64,000 nucleotides of DNA from Rhodospirillaceae bacterium (GTDB lineage: Bacteria; Pseudomonadota; Alphaproteobacteria; Thalassobaculales; Thalassobaculaceae), in NCBI GenBank assembly GCA_018401495.1, contig JAGYJX010000008.1, positions 304,001-368,000 of the forward strand, read 5' to 3'. Positions 27,668-38,815 of this stretch are shown here, piece by piece (the first letter of the stretch is position 1; every line of letters begins with the position of its first letter). The position numbers and the translations under genes were made by a program. The notes beneath the pieces were generated by a model, which saw only the letters and a list, made by a program, of their open reading frames with translations, made no database searches and was not told where the DNA came from.

Positions 27668-28534
27668 TCAGCCGCCCTCCATCCCGGCGTGCGCCTTCTC
27701 GAATTCCCAGACCTTCTCGAACCCCATCGCCCGCGAGAACCCCATGAAGTCGGACAGCGGGGCGGTGACCTCGGTCGAGGCGCCGGTGGTCTTCAGCGTG
27801 CCGTACACCGATTCCAGCGCGGCCCCGACGGCGAGGAACCCGAGGGCGGGATAGATCGCCATCTGGTAGCCGAGGGCGACGTACTCGGCGGCGCTCAGCA
27901 CCGGCGTCTTGCCGCCCTCCACCACGTTGACCAGCAGGGGCAGGTCGAACGCCTTGCCGATCCGCTCCATCTCCTCGACCGTTTCCGGCGATTCCACGAA
28001 CAGGATGTCGGCGCCGGCCTTGGCGAACGCCTCGCCCCGGCGCAGCGCCTCGTCGAGGCCGAGGCCGGTGCGGGCGTCGGTGCGGGCGATGATCAGGAAG
28101 TCGCGGCTGTCGCGCGCTTCGGCGGCAACCCGGATCTTGGCCGCCGCCTGCTCGATCGGGATCACCTTGCGGCCGGGGGTGTGGCCGCACTTCTTCGGGA
28201 ACTCCTGGTCCTCGAGCTGGATGGCGGCGGCGCCGGCGGCCTCGTAGCCGCGCACCGTGTGCTCGACGTTCAGCAACCCGCCATAGCCGGTGTCGCCGTC
28301 GGCAACCAGCGGCGTCGTGGCGAGGCCGGCGAAGATCCGCACCCGGTCGACCATGTCACGGTACGAGGCCAGCCCGGCGTCCGGCAGGCCGAGATGCGAG
28401 GCGACCGTGCCGTAGCCGGTCATGTACAGGCAGTCGAACCCCATGCGGTCGGCCAGCCGGACGGAGATGCCGTCGAAAACGCCGGGGGCGGCCAACAGCT
28501 TGCCGGGGCGCAGCTTGTCGCGCAGCGATGTCAT
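27668..28534 (-). CDS. Isocitrate lyase / PEP-mutase family enzyme
   Basis: A 288-residue TIM-barrel enzyme of the PEP mutase/isocitrate lyase superfamily, which makes or breaks C-C or C-P bonds of 2-oxoacids. Motifs: [35 protein letters not shown], metal site [25 protein letters not shown] (lyase-type loop with the KKCGH signature) and [19 protein letters not shown]. The KKCGH loop fits lyases such as 2-methylisocitrate or 2,3-dimethylmalate lyase rather than phosphonate mutases; oxaloacetate decarboxylase relatives are also possible. The start at 28534 has GGAGG 7 bases upstream. It is convergent with rsmD. No pathway partner lies nearby. Confidence 0.85.
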   Translation of the reverse strand: MTSLRDKLRPGKLLAAPGVFDGISVRLADRMGFDCLYMTGYGTVASHLGLPDAGLASYRDMVDRVRIFAGLATTPLVADGDTGYGGLLNVEHTVRGYEAAGAAAIQLEDQEFPKKCGHTPGRKVIPIEQAAAKIRVAAEARDSRDFLIIARTDARTGLGLDEALRRGEAFAKAGADILFVESPETVEEMERIGKAFDLPLLVNVVEGGKTPVLSAAEYVALGYQMAIYPALGFLAVGAALESVYGTLKTTGASTEVTAPLSDFMGFSRAMGFEKVWEFEKAHAGMEGG

Positions 28535-28637
28535 GGGGTTCCTCCGTGTCGCGGGCGTGTCGCGGGATTGTCGGTGCCGCGACTTTGGCACGGCGGCCGG
28601 CGTGGTGGAACCGGTGGGGAGGAGCCTGGGCGGCGGC

Positions 28638-28844
28638 TCAGAAATCCGTGCAGCGCCCCTTGTGCTCCCAGTCGCCGAAGCGGGTGGGCTCCGGTCCGGC
28701 ATACCCGCCGCGCTCGGGCGGCAGGTCGGCGGCGGCGGCGCGCGGGTCGAGGCGCGGCGTCTCGACCGGCTTCGCAGCCGGGGCGTCCCCGGTCTTTGAC
28801 TGCGGGGTGCGGACGTCGTGGAAGGCGCGTGAAGTCTTGCTCAT
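28638..28844 (-). CDS. DUF1674 / SDHAF4-like succinate dehydrogenase assembly protein
   Basis: A 68-residue protein with the DUF1674 C-terminal signature [19 protein letters not shown]. The family includes mitochondrial SDHAF4, which helps insert FAD-loaded flavoprotein into succinate dehydrogenase. The N-terminal half is low-complexity and variable, as usual. The start at 28844 gives the expected length; the ribosome site is weak. It is divergent from htpX, and this neighbourhood (DUF1674, htpX, rsmB, rpe) recurs in alphaproteobacteria. Assignment rests on the last 20 residues. Confidence 0.8.
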   Translation of the reverse strand: MSKTSRAFHDVRTPQSKTGDAPAAKPVETPRLDPRAAAADLPPERGGYAGPEPTRFGDWEHKGRCTDF

Positions 28845-28947
28845 GACGCCAGGATATAGGTGGGCGCCGGGCGTCTGCCAGTCCTTGAACGGCCCGTCCG
28901 CGCGGGCCATTTCAGCGGCGTCCCGTGGCGAATGTGGAAACCGAACG

Positions 28948-29826
28948 ATGAACGTCTTCCGGACCGGAGTGCTGCTGTCGGCGCTGGTGGCGCTGTTCGG
29001 CGTGGCCGGCTACGCGCTCGGCGGCCAGGGCGGCATGGTGATCGCCCTGCTGGTGGCGGTGGCGATGAACTTCTTCGCCTACTGGAATTCCGACTCGATC
29101 GTGCTGCGCATGCACGGCGCCCGCGAGATCCAGCGCGCCGACCTGCCGTGGCTGCACGACATGGTGGCCCAGCTTGCCCAGCGCGCCGAACTGCCGATGC
29201 CGCGCGTCTACATCATCGAACAGGACCAGCCGAACGCCTTCGCCACCGGCCGCAATCCCGAGAACGCGGCGGTCGCCGCGACCACCGGCCTGCTGCGCCA
29301 GTTGAGCCACGAGGAGGTCGCCGGCGTGATGGCCCACGAACTGGCCCACGTGAAGAACCGCGACACCCTGATCATGACGGTGACCGCGACGGTCGCCGGC
29401 GCGCTGTCGATGCTGGCCAACTTCGCGATGTTCTCGTCGATGTTCGGCGGGTCCAGCGACCGCAACAGCCCGCTCGGTGGCATCGGCATCCTGCTGATGG
29501 CGATCCTGGCGCCGTTGGCCGCGACCCTGGTCCAGCTGGCGATCAGCCGGGCCCGGGAGTACGACGCCGACGCCCTCGGCGCCAAGATCTGCGGGCGGCC
29601 GCTCTGGCTGGCGTCGGCGCTCGACCGCCTCGACGGCGCCTCCAAGCGGATCGACAACCACGTCGCCGAAGCCAACCCGGCGACCGCCCATCTGTTCATC
29701 GTCAACCCGCTGCACGCCCACTCGGTGGACTCGCTGTTCGCCACCCACCCGCCGATGCGCGAGCGCATCGCGCGGCTGCGGGCGATGGCCGGGGGCGGCG
29801 ATTCGGGGCGCGGTCCCTGGGGTTGA
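28948..29826 (+). CDS. htpX: Zinc metalloprotease HtpX
   Basis: An inner-membrane M48 protease for quality control of membrane proteins. The 292-residue product has two N-terminal membrane helices ([39 protein letters not shown]) and [20 protein letters not shown]. The zinc motif [12 protein letters not shown] follows, with two more helices, the downstream ligand region [13 protein letters not shown] and the C-terminal [11 protein letters not shown]. Length and order are as in E. coli HtpX. The start at ATG 28948 is the only one before helix 1. It precedes rsmB by 45 bases. Frame intact. Confidence 0.94.
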   Translation: MNVFRTGVLLSALVALFGVAGYALGGQGGMVIALLVAVAMNFFAYWNSDSIVLRMHGAREIQRADLPWLHDMVAQLAQRAELPMPRVYIIEQDQPNAFATGRNPENAAVAATTGLLRQLSHEEVAGVMAHELAHVKNRDTLIMTVTATVAGALSMLANFAMFSSMFGGSSDRNSPLGGIGILLMAILAPLAATLVQLAISRAREYDADALGAKICGRPLWLASALDRLDGASKRIDNHVAEANPATAHLFIVNPLHAHSVDSLFATHPPMRERIARLRAMAGGGDSGRGPWG

Positions 29827-29871
29827 CGAGAACCCTTGAGGGCGCCGCCCATGCGTGCTCAAAGGGCGGCC

Positions 29872-31183
29872 ATGGCCGATACCCGTCCCTCACCCGAAGC
29901 CAAGGTCTCCGCGTCGCGCAGCGTCGCCTTCGACCTGTTCCGCGCCGTCCTGGCGAAGCGCACCCCGCTGGACGAGGCGCTGGCCGCGCATGACGGGCTG
30001 GCGCAAGCTGCCGGAGCGCGACCGCGGGTTCGCGCGCCTGCTGGTCGCCACCGCGCTGCGCCGTCTCGGCCATGTCGACCGGCTGATCGATTCCTGCATC
30101 GACAAGCCGCTGCCGGCCAAGGCGGCGGTGGTCTACGACATCCTGCGGCTGGCGGCGACCGAACTGCTGATCCTCGGCGTGGCGCCGCACGCTGCGGTGG
30201 ACAGCGCGGTGACGCTGGTGCGCTCGCGCGGCTTCGAGCCGTTCGTGAAGCTGACCAACGCCGTGCTGCGGCGGCTCGACCGCGAGGGGCGCGGCGAGAT
30301 CCTGACGCTGTCGGCGCTCGACGCCTTGCCGGCGTGGCTGGGGGATGGCTGGCGCGCGGCCTACGGCGAGGCCACCGCTCAGGCGATCGCGGCGGCCGGG
30401 TTCGTGGAACCGCCGCTCGACATCTCCGTGAAGAACGATCCCGAGGGCTGGGCCAAGCGACTCGGCGCCACGATCCTGCCGACCGGCACCCTGCGCCGGG
30501 CCTTCGACGGGCGTGTCGAGGCGCTGCCCGGGTTCGCCGAAGGCGGCTGGTGGGTGCAGGACATGGCGGCTGCGCTGCCGGCCCGGTTGCTCGGCCCGGT
30601 CGCCGGCCGGCGGGTGATCGATCTGTGCGCGGCGCCCGGCGGCAAGACCGCCCAGCTCGCCGCCGCCGGCGCCGAGGTGCTGGCCGTCGACCGGTCGAAG
30701 CCGCGCCTGCAGCGGCTGGAGCGCAACCTCGCCCGGCTCGGCCTGGTGGCCGCCACCAAGGTGGCCGACGCCACCGAAATGAAGCTCGACTCGCCGGCCG
30801 AGGCGATCCTGCTGGACGCCCCGTGCTCGGCGACCGGCACGATCCGGCGGCACCCGGACATTCCGTGGCTGAAGAACGCCGCCGACACGGCGGCCCTGTC
30901 GGCCCTGCAGGACCGGCTGATCGCCAACGCCGCGCGCATGCTGGCGCCCGGCGGCGTGCTGGTGTTCTGCACCTGCTCGCTGGAGCCGTCGGAGGGGCCG
31001 GACCGGGTGGCGGCGGCGCTGGCGTCCGACCCAGGGCTCAGCCGGGTTCCGATTCGCCCCGAAGAGGTCGGCGGGTTCGCCGAGCTGATCACCCCGGAGG
31101 GCGATCTGCGCAGCCGTCCCGATCAGCTTGCGAACCTCGGCGGCGTTGACGGGTTCTACGCCTGTCGCCTCATCCGCGCCTGA
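29872..31183 (+). CDS. rsmB: 16S rRNA (cytosine967-C5)-methyltransferase (frame-broken)
   Basis: SAM-dependent methyltransferase with an N-terminal NusB-like RNA-binding domain: ASRSVAFDLFRAVLAKRTPL and VVYDILRLAATELLILGVAP. The NOP2/Sun catalytic domain follows: VIDLCAAPGGKTAQLAAAGA, AILLDAPCSATGTIRRHPD and the second catalytic Cys in VLVFCTCSLEPSE. One frame break lies near 29997, where an extra G after GACGGGCTG hides the join between HDGL and RKLPERDRGFARL. The start MADTRPSPEAKV at 29872 sits at the family N-terminus. It stands between htpX and rpe, a conserved order. Confidence 0.9.
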
Positions 31184-31235
31184 TGGTCTGGCGGCGGCGC
31201 TTGAAGCCGTCCGAGCAAACTGATAACGACCGCCC

Positions 31236-31902
31236 ATGCCCCGCGACATCCTGATCGCCCCTTCCATCCTGTCCGCCGACTTCGCGCGGCTGGGTGAGGA
31301 GGTCCGCGCCGTCGACGCCGCCGGCGCCGACTGGATCCACATCGACGTCATGGACGGCCACTTCGTGCCGAACCTGACGATCGGTCCCGGCGTGGTGAAG
31401 GCGCTGCGCCCGCACACCGCCCGAACCTTCGACGTGCATCTCGATGATCGCGCCGGTCGACGCGTTCGTCGCCGCCTTCGTCGAGGCCGGCGCCGAGGTG
31501 GTGACGGTCCATCCCGAGGCCGGCCCGCACGTTCACCGCACCCTGCAGCTGGTGCGGTCGCTGGGTGCCCGGGCCGGTATCGCCCTCAACCCCGGCACGC
31601 CGGTCGAGGCGCTCGACAACGTCATGGACCTGGTCGACCTGGTGCTGGTGATGACCGTCAACCCGGGCTTCGGCGGCCAGGCCTTCATCGACAGCCAGCT
31701 GGCGAAGATCACGGCGGCGCGCGCCCGCATCGACGCCAGCGGGCGGGACATCCGCCTGCAGGTCGACGGCGGCGTCACCGTCGAGACGGCGCCGCGCGTC
31801 GTCGCGGCCGGGGCCGACGTGCTGGTCGCCGGCACCGCCACCTTCAAGGGCGGCCCCGACGCCTACGCCGCGAACATCAGCCGGCTGCGGGGCCCGGCAT
31901 GA
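31236..31902 (+). CDS. rpe: Ribulose-phosphate 3-epimerase (frame-broken)
   Basis: A TIM-barrel enzyme of the pentose phosphate pathway that interconverts ribulose-5-P and xylulose-5-P. Signatures are [17 protein letters not shown], the metal and catalytic stretch [58 protein letters not shown] and [13 protein letters not shown] (second catalytic Asp). One extra G near 31443, between CATCTC and ATGATC, breaks the frame. The stop overlaps the heparinase start as ATGA, indicating coupling. Length about 222 residues after correction. Confidence 0.93.
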
Positions 31903-33545
31903 CGGGGGCCGGAGGCTTCGGCCGTCGGCTTCGCGAGGCCTGGTACGCCTCCCCCATGCACGCCTGGCGGATCAGCGGCGACGCGCCGGAGGGGCTCACG
32001 GTGGCGCTCACCGATCCCTGGCCGGGCGACGCCGACGCCGGACGCGAAATCCTGGAGGGCGCCTTCCCGGTCGCCGGGCAGCTGGTCCATGTCGGTGCCG
32101 ATCCCTGGCGCACCGACGGCCTGACCAACGGGGCGGCCGAGACCCTGCACCGTTTCGAATGGCTGCGCGATCTGCGCGACCTCGGCGGAGACGCCGCCCG
32201 GCGCCGCGCCCGCGATCTGGTCGGCGGCTGGATCGAGGTGTTCGACCGCTGGGACCGGCTGGCCTGGCGCCCGGACATCCTGTCGTCGCGGCTGGCAGCC
32301 TGGGTCGCCACCTTCGGCTTCTTCGCGGAATCGGCCGACGAGAGCTTCCGCGAGGCCGTGCTCGCCAGCCTGGCGCGCCAGCACCGCCACCTCCTCGGGG
32401 CGCTGTCGGGCGGCCCCGACGGGATCGCCCGGATCGAGGCGCTGCGCGGCGCCATCACCGCTGGTGTCGCCCTCGGCCACGATGGTGACCGGCTGCAGGC
32501 GCTGGTCGATCGGCTGGACGCCACGGTGCGCGACCAGATCTTTCCCGACGGCGGCCACCGGGCGCGCTCGCCGCGCGCCCAACTGACGGCGCTCGCCGGG
32601 CTGGTCGACGCCCGCGCCGCCCTGCGCGCCGCCGGGCGGGAATCCACCGGCGGCCTCGACGAGGCGATCGGCCGGATGACCGGGGTGCTGCGCATGATGC
32701 GCCACGGCGATGGCGGGCTGGCGCTGTTCAACGGTGCCACCGAGGGCACGGTGTGGCGGATCGATTCGCTGCTGGCGCGCACCGAATCCAAGGCCAGGGC
32801 GGTGGCGTCGGCCACCGACACCGGCTTTGAGCGGCTGACCGCGGGCCGGGCGGTGGCGATCATGGACACCGGCGTGCCGACCGCCGAGGAGAACCTGGTT
32901 CACGCCGGCTCGCTGTCGTTCGAACTGTCGGTCGGCAAGGAGCGGCTGATCGTCAACTGCGGCGCCGCGCCGGCCGACCCGCGCTGGGAGGCGGCGCTGC
33001 GGGCGACGGCGGCGCACTCGGCGCTGGTGGTCGACGACACCAACTCCAGCGAGATCGCCAGCGACGGCGCCCTTGGCCGGCGGCCCACCCGGGTCCGGGT
33101 CGAGCGCTGGGAGGCCGACGGCGCGGTCTGGGTCGAGGCCGAGCACGACGGCTACGCCGAGACCCACGGCGTGACCCACCGCCGACGCCTGTACCTGGCG
33201 GCCGGCGGCGACGATCTCCGCGGCGAGGACGTGCTGACCTACGCCGGCGGCCCGGGCGCCCGGCCGGCCGAGGCGGTGATCCGCTTCCACCTGCACCCGC
33301 GCGTCGCCGCCTCGGTCGTCCAGAACGGTGCGGCGGCGCTGCTGCGGACGGCCTCGGGGGCTGGCTGGCGGTTGCGCTCGGCCGGCGGCGCCCTGCAGCT
33401 GCAGGACAGCGTGTATTTCGGTGATCGCGGCACCCTGCAGCGCTGCCGGCAGCTGGTCCTGGCGACGCCGGCCGGCGCGGTCCGCGACGACGGCTCGCTG
33501 ACCATCAAATGGGCGCTCCGGCGCGAGGAGCGGCGCACCGCCTGA
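31899..33545 (+). CDS. Heparinase II/III family protein
   Basis: A 548-residue protein with an N-terminal alpha/alpha-toroid region ([60 protein letters not shown]) and a C-terminal beta-sandwich heparinase II/III domain ([68 protein letters not shown]). This family includes polysaccharide lyases, but the copies next to rpe in alphaproteobacteria have no proven substrate and lack a signal peptide, as here. It overlaps rpe by four bases. In many relatives purH follows this gene; here a lipid-linked sugar transferase follows instead. The frame is intact. Confidence 0.88.
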   Translation: MTGAGGFGRRLREAWYASPMHAWRISGDAPEGLTVALTDPWPGDADAGREILEGAFPVAGQLVHVGADPWRTDGLTNGAAETLHRFEWLRDLRDLGGDAARRRARDLVGGWIEVFDRWDRLAWRPDILSSRLAAWVATFGFFAESADESFREAVLASLARQHRHLLGALSGGPDGIARIEALRGAITAGVALGHDGDRLQALVDRLDATVRDQIFPDGGHRARSPRAQLTALAGLVDARAALRAAGRESTGGLDEAIGRMTGVLRMMRHGDGGLALFNGATEGTVWRIDSLLARTESKARAVASATDTGFERLTAGRAVAIMDTGVPTAEENLVHAGSLSFELSVGKERLIVNCGAAPADPRWEAALRATAAHSALVVDDTNSSEIASDGALGRRPTRVRVERWEADGAVWVEAEHDGYAETHGVTHRRRLYLAAGGDDLRGEDVLTYAGGPGARPAEAVIRFHLHPRVAASVVQNGAAALLRTASGAGWRLRSAGGALQLQDSVYFGDRGTLQRCRQLVLATPAGAVRDDGSLTIKWALRREERRTA

Positions 33546-33601
33546 GGGTTGGCGCGCCTGACGTCTATCTCCGCTCCGGACGCTCCGGTATAAGCGCGGT
33601 C

Positions 33602-34637
33602 ATGGTCGCATACTCGGCTCTCGTGGCGCCTGTCCTGGCCTTCCTTGTCGCGTGTCTCGGCACGCGCGCCTGATCGGCGTGCTGACCCGCCGGGCCGTTC
33701 TCGACCGGCCGAACGAGCGCTCGAGCCACGCGGTGCCGGTACCGCGTGGCGGCGGCATCGCGGTGGTGGCGGCGGTGGCCGCCGCCTGGGTCTGGCTGGC
33801 GGTGACGACCCTGCCGGCAGTCGACCTTGCCCGATGGCTGGTTCCTCTGGGTGCGGCGTTGGCGCTGGCCGCCATCTCCTTCGCCGACGATTTGCGCAGC
33901 CTCGGCGCCGGCCTGCGGCTCGGCGTGCAGGCGCTGGCGGTCGCGGCCGGGCTGTGGGCCCTGGACGGGCGGGGGGCGCTCGCCGCGGTCGCGCCGGCGT
34001 GGATCGATCTGCCGCTGACGGCGCTTGGCTGGCTGTGGTTCGTCAACCTCTACAACTTCATGGATGGCATCGACGGCATCACCGGTACCGAGACGGTGTC
34101 GATCGGGGTCGGGCTGGCCGGGCTCGCGGCGCTCGGTCTGGCGCCGCCGACCGTGTCCGGTCCGGCGGTGGCGCTGGCGGCGGCGGCGGTCGGGTTCCTG
34201 GTCTGGAACTGGCACCCGGCGCGGATCTTTCTCGGCGATGTCGGCAGCGTCCCGGTCGGATACCTGCTCGGCTTCCTGCTGATCCTGGTCGCGGGCTCCG
34301 GTCTCGTCGGGCTGGCGGCGGCCGCCACCCTGCCGATGGTGTATCTCGCCGACGCCACCATCACGCTCGCCCGACGGGTCGCGCGCGGCGAGAGCCCGGC
34401 GCGTGCCCACCGTGAGCATGTCTACCAGCGCGCGGTGATCGGCGGATCAAGCCATTCGGCGGTCTGCGTTCGGATCGCGGCGGTGAACGCCTGCCTGGCG
34501 TCGCTGGCCTGGTTCATGGCGCCGGTGGCGGCCCTGGCGGCTCCGCTGGTGGGGGCGGTGGTCGTGGCGGCGCTGTTCGTGGCGTTGCGGCCGGCACCGG
34601 TTCCAACCCCGCCCCGGCCCCCGAGAGGCGCGCGTGA
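33602..34637 (+). CDS. WecA/WbpL-like undecaprenyl-phosphate sugar-phosphate transferase (frame-broken ends)
   Basis: A polytopic membrane glycosyltransferase of the MraY/WecA family that starts O-antigen or exopolysaccharide units by moving a HexNAc-phosphate onto undecaprenyl phosphate. Motifs are DRPNERSSHAVPVPRGGGIA, ISFADDLRSLGAGLRLGVQA (the DD pair), WFVNLYNFMDGIDGITGTET and ILARIFLGDVGS-type loop HPARIFLGDVGSVPVGYLLG, then AHREHVYQRAV. The N-terminal helix from ATG 33602 (MVAYSALVAPVLAFLVA) is joined to the rest by a break near 33655. A second break near 34620 is likely, since one added base gives a TGA at 34635-34637 overlapping the next gene's GTG. As printed the frame runs into that gene. 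Confidence 0.82.
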
Positions 34638-35579
34638 GGGTCCTGCTCACCGGCGCGAACGGGTATGTCGGGCGGGCCGCGCGCCTGGCGCTCGCCGACG
34701 CCGGGCATCAGGTCGTGGCGGCGGTGCGGTCGCTCGACCGGCTCGCCGAAGGCCGGCGGTCCGGAGCGGTGGCGGTCGGCGCGGTCGATGGCGGCACCGA
34801 GTGGAGCGCCGCGCTCTCAGGCGTGGACGCCGTGCTGCACCTGGTGTCGCCGCCGCTCGCCGAAGCCGACGAGGCGGCGCGCCGGGCCGAGGCCGACCGG
34901 GTGATCGTCGGCCGGCACGACCCGGCTGGTCGAGCAGGCGCGGGCGGCCGGGGTGAGACGGTTCGTGTTCGTCAGCTCGCTGAAGGCGATGGGTGAGGAA
35001 TCCGGTGCGCAGCCGCTGAGCGAGGTCGATACCCCGGCACCCAAGGACGCTTACGCCGAGGCCAAGCTGGCCGCCGAGCGGATGGTGCTGGCGACGGCGC
35101 CCGGGCCGGTGGTGGTGCGATCGCCGGCGATCTACGGCCGGGCGAGCGGCGGCAACATCCGCCAGATGATCGAGTTCCTGCGTCGTGCGCCGGCGGTGCT
35201 GCCGCTCGGCTACGGCGGCAACCGGCGGTCGTTCGTGCACCGCGACAACCTGGTGTCCGCCCTGGTGCGCTGCGTCGAGGCGCCGGAGGCGTCGGGATGC
35301 ACCTTCCTGGTCTCGGACGGCGAAGCGATCTCGACCGCCACGCTGGTCCGCCGGATCCTGGGCGCGCTCGGCCGGCGGGCGCTGGTGCTGCCGGTCCCCG
35401 GGCCGGTGCTGTCGGCGCTGATCGCCCGCCGCATGGGCGCGGAGGCGGCGCGGCGGCTGGTGGGAAGCTACGCGATCGACGACCGGGCGATCCGCGCCAC
35501 GCTCGGCTGGAACCCGCCGCTGGACGGCGAGCGGGCGATGGCCGACGCCGTCATCCCGGGGCCGGACCCATGCCTCTGA
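34634..35579 (+). CDS. NAD-dependent sugar epimerase/reductase (frame-broken)
   Basis: An extended short-chain dehydrogenase acting on a nucleotide sugar. It has the Rossmann motif MRVLLTGANGYVGRAARLAL, VDAVLHLVSPP, FVFVSSLKAMGEESG and the catalytic YxxxK as DAYAEAKLAAERM, then VRSPAIYGRASGGNIRQM and SFVHRDNLVSALVRCVEA. The frame breaks once near 34913. Context is informative: between a WecA/WbpL-like transferase and a WbpM/CapD-like 4,6-dehydratase, the same trio as wbpV-wbpL-wbpM of Pseudomonas and wreQ-wreU-wreV of Rhizobium. It may therefore be the 4-reductase making UDP-QuiNAc or UDP-FucNAc. That specific role is inference. Confidence 0.8.
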
Positions 35580-35631
35580 CCGGGCCGATCGCCGTGCTAG
35601 ACTGGACGTCCACCCAGCGGAGGAGGCGGCC

Positions 35632-37550
35632 GTGACCGGACGGGCGTTCCGACGATCCGCGGCGATCTTCAGCCACGATGTGGCGATGGCGGCGGTGTCG
35701 TTCCTGCTGTCGCTGTACCTGCGGCTCGGCGACGGCATCTGGTGGTGGCCGCGCCCGGTCGTCGAGACCGGCCTGGTCGCCTTCACGCTGACGGCGGCGG
35801 CGGTGTTCCTGGTGGTGCGGCTGGACACGGCGGTGTGGCGCTACACCTCGATCGGCGATCTGGTCCGGATCGTGCGGGCCGTCCTGCTGATCCTGGCCGG
35901 ATTCCTGGTGGTGCAGTTCGCGCTGACCCGGCTCGACGATTTCCCGCGCTCGTTCCTGGTGATCGAGGCGTTCGTGCTGACCTGCCTGCTGGCGGCGCCG
36001 CGCTTCGCGTACCGGCTGCTGAAGGACGGCTCGCTGTCGGCGGTGCTGGAGCGCAACGCGCAGGGCCGGGTGCCGGTGCTGCTGGTCGGCGCCGGCGACG
36101 GCTCGGAGCTGTTCATCCGCGAGATGGCGCGCGGCGAGGACGCGACCTACCGGGTGGTCGGCATCGTCGACGACCGCGATTCCCGGACCGGCCGCCAGAT
36201 CCGCGGCGTCCGCGTGCTGGGTGGGCTCGACGACCTCGCCGCGGTGGTCGACCGGCTGACCGGCCACGGCCTGCGCCCGCAGCGCCTGGTGCTGACGCGG
36301 GCGCGCCTGGACGGCGGGACGGTGCGGCGGATCTTCGAGCAGGGTGACGCCCTCGGGATTCCGGTCAGCCGGATGCCGCGGGTCGGCGCGCTCGAGGCGG
36401 CCGACGGTGGGGCGGTGACGCTGCGGCCGATCAATGTGGAGGACGTCCTCGGCCGCCCGCAGGCCACCCTCGATCGCGACGCCATGCGGGCGCTGGTGGC
36501 GGGGCGCCGGGTGCTGGTCACAGGTGCTGGCGGCACCATCGGCTCCGAGTTGGTCCGTCAGGTCGCCGGCTTCGGTCCCTCGGCGCTGACCCTGGTCGAC
36601 AGCTCCGAATTCGCGCTCTACAGCATCGACCAGGAACTGGCGGAGGCTGCCCCCGGCCTCGACCGCCGGGCGCTGATCGGCGACGTGCGCGACCGCGCCC
36701 GGGTCGCCGAGATCGTGCGCGGGGCGGCGCCGGAGATCGTGTTCCACGCCGCCGCCCTCAAGCACGTGCCGCTGATGGAGGCCAACGTCGACGACGCCGT
36801 GCTGACCAACGCGATCGGCAGCCGGGTGGTGGCCGACGCGGCGCGGGCCGCAGGGGTGCGGGCGGTGGTGCTGATCTCGACCGACAAGGCGGTCAACCCG
36901 ACCAACGTCATGGGCGCCACCAAGCGCCTGGCCGAGGCCTACGCCCAGGCCCTCGACCTGGTCGGCGGCAACGGCGGCACCCGCTTCGTGACCACCCGGT
37001 TCGGCAACGTGCTCGGCTCGACCGGTTCGGTGGTGCCGCTGTTCCAGCGCCAGCTCGAGCGCGGCGGGCCGCTGACCGTCACCCACCCGGACATGACCCG
37101 CTACTTCATGACGGTGCGCGAGGCGGTCGAGCTGGTGCTGCAGGCCGCCGCCCTGGAGGTCGCGACCGAGGGCGGGCGCGGCGGCATCACCGTGCTCGAC
37201 ATGGGCGAGCCGGTGAAGATCGTCGACCTGGCGCGCCAGATGATCCGGCTGGCCGGGCTGGTGCCGGACGAGGACGTGCAGCGTGGTGTTCACGGGCCTG
37301 CGTCCCGGCGAGAAGCTGTACGAGGAACTGTTCCACGACGGCGAGGCGCTGGAGCCGACCGCGATCCCGGCGCTGCGCCGGGCCCGGCCGCGCACCACCG
37401 ACCTGGCGCTGCTGGCCCGCGGTCTCGACGACCTGGAGGCGGCGGCCCGCGCCCGCGACACCGCGCCTGACCGTGCGGATCCTGGGACGGCTGGTGCCGG
37501 AATACGCCCCCGGGGCGGCGCCGCCGGCGGCGCGCGCGACGGGGGATTGA
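35632..37550 (+). CDS. CapD/WbpM-like nucleoside-diphosphate-sugar 4,6-dehydratase (frame-broken)
   Basis: A membrane-anchored polysaccharide biosynthesis protein of about 640 residues. Four N-terminal helices (AMAAVSFLLSLYLRLGDGIW; GLVAFTLTAAAVFLVVRLD; VLLILAGFLVVQFAL; VIEAFVLTCLLAAPRFAY) precede a CoA-binding-like Rossmann domain (VPVLLVGAGDGSELFIREM). The dehydratase domain then shows VLVTGAGGTIGSELVRQVAG, LKHVPLMEANVDDAV, ISTDKAVNPTNVMGATKRLA (S-x-DK in place of the usual YxxxK) and FVTTRFGNVLGSTGSVVPLF. Breaks near 37281 (extra C) and 37467 (extra C) precede the true end, GLRPGEKLYEELFHDGE and LGRLVPEYAPG, with stop 37550. GTG start with GGAGGAGG upstream. Confidence 0.87.
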
Positions 37551-37569
37551 GGGCTCTCCCATCGTGGCA

Positions 37570-37719
37570 GGCGGGTGGCTCCCGGCTCGCGCTGCGCGCG
37601 GCCAGGATGACGACTATGGAAGGGGTGCGCGGTCCCCCTCACTGTCGTCACCCCGGACGAGCGCGCCAGCGGCGCGGTCGAGCCGGGGCCTACGGTGCGA
37701 CGGGCGCTTGCCACCCGCC
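37570..37719. repeat. REP-like inverted repeat, copy 1
   Basis: Outer arms GGCGGGTGGC (37570-37579) and GCCACCCGCC (37710-37719) are perfect complements. Inner arms ending TGACGAC (37608-37614) and starting GTCGTCA (37644-37650) flank a 29-base centre. Between them, the left ggctcccggctcg and right cgagccggggcc segments are also complementary. The right half contains CCCCGGACGAGCGCGCCAGCG, a string related to the copy at 38934-38980. It fills most of the gap before the idonate-type dehydrogenase gene and codes for nothing recognisable. Confidence 0.7.
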
Positions 37720-37762
37720 CGGACTGGTCGCAGATTCCGGGTCCGATCCACGGAGGTTCCCC

Positions 37763-38802
37763 ATGAAAGCCGTCGTGCTGCACGCCATCGAGGACCTCAG
37801 GGTCGAGCCGCGCGACGAGCGCCCGCTCGGCCCCGGCGAGGTCCGGGTGCGGGTCGAGTCCGGCGGCATCTGCGGGTCCGACCTGCACTACTTCCACCAC
37901 CACCGCATGGGCGACTTCCCGGTGCGCGAGCCGTTCGTGCTCGGCCACGAGGCCGCCGGCACGGTCGCCGAGATCGGCGCCGGGGTGACCCTGCGTGGCG
38001 GTCGGCGACCGGGTGGCGATCAACCCGAGCCACCCCTGCCGCGCCTGCGAATTCTGCCGGTCGGACCGCGAGAATCTGTGCGGCGACATGGTGTTCCTCG
38101 GCTCGTCGCGGCGGTTCCCGCACGCCCAGGGGATGTTCGCCGAGACCTTCGCGACCCACGAGCGGCAGTGCGTCGTGGTGCCGGCCGGCACGCCGGCGCG
38201 GGTGGCCGCGCTGGCCGAGCCGCTGTCGGTGGTGCTGCACGCGCCTCGGCCACGCCGGGCCGCTGCTCGGCCGCCGCGTGCTGGTCACCGGCGCCGGGCC
38301 GATCGGCGCGCTGACCCTGCTGGCGGCGCGCTTCGCCGGGGCCGCCTCGGTCGAGATCACCGACGTGACGGCGGAGCCCCTGACGGTCGCCGCGGCACTC
38401 GGCGCCGACCGCGCCCACGACGTCGCCGCCAACCCCGGTTCGGTCGCCGATGCCGCCCACCCGCGCGGCCGCTTCGACGTCGCGGTCGAGTGCTCCGGCC
38501 ACCCCTCGGCGCTGAGCACCTGCCTGCAGCAACTCGCCCCGGGCGGCGTGCTGGTGCAGGTCGGCATGTACGCCGACCCGAAGGTGACGGTGCCGATGGA
38601 CTACGTCATGACCAAGGAGCTGACCCTGAAGAGCTCGTTCCGCTTCGCCCGCGAGTTCCCGACCGCCGTCGCCCTGCTGGCGAGCGGCCGGCTGGACGTG
38701 GCGCCGGTGCTGAGCCACGAATTCGCCGCCGCCGACGCCATGGAGGCGTTCCGCACCGCCAGCGACCGGCGGAAGTCGATGAAGGTGCACCTCAGGTTCT
38801 GA
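37763..38802 (+). CDS. Zinc alcohol dehydrogenase, L-idonate 5-dehydrogenase type (frame-broken)
   Basis: A medium-chain dehydrogenase of about 346 residues that would oxidise a sugar acid or polyol with NAD(P). The catalytic zinc motifs are SGGICGSDLHYFHHH and VREPFVLGHEAAGTV. The structural zinc cysteines lie in PCRACEFCRSDRENLCGDM, and the cofactor site is VLVTGAGPIGALTLLAARFA. GSDLHYF and the downstream layout resemble idonate 5-dehydrogenases more than sorbitol dehydrogenase, but the substrate is not certain. Breaks near 37999 (extra G) and 38243 (extra C) are single-base. The ATG follows GGAGG by 6 bases. The gene stands alone between two REP-like elements. Confidence 0.83.
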
Positions 38803-38815
38803 AGGGGCCTGGCGA

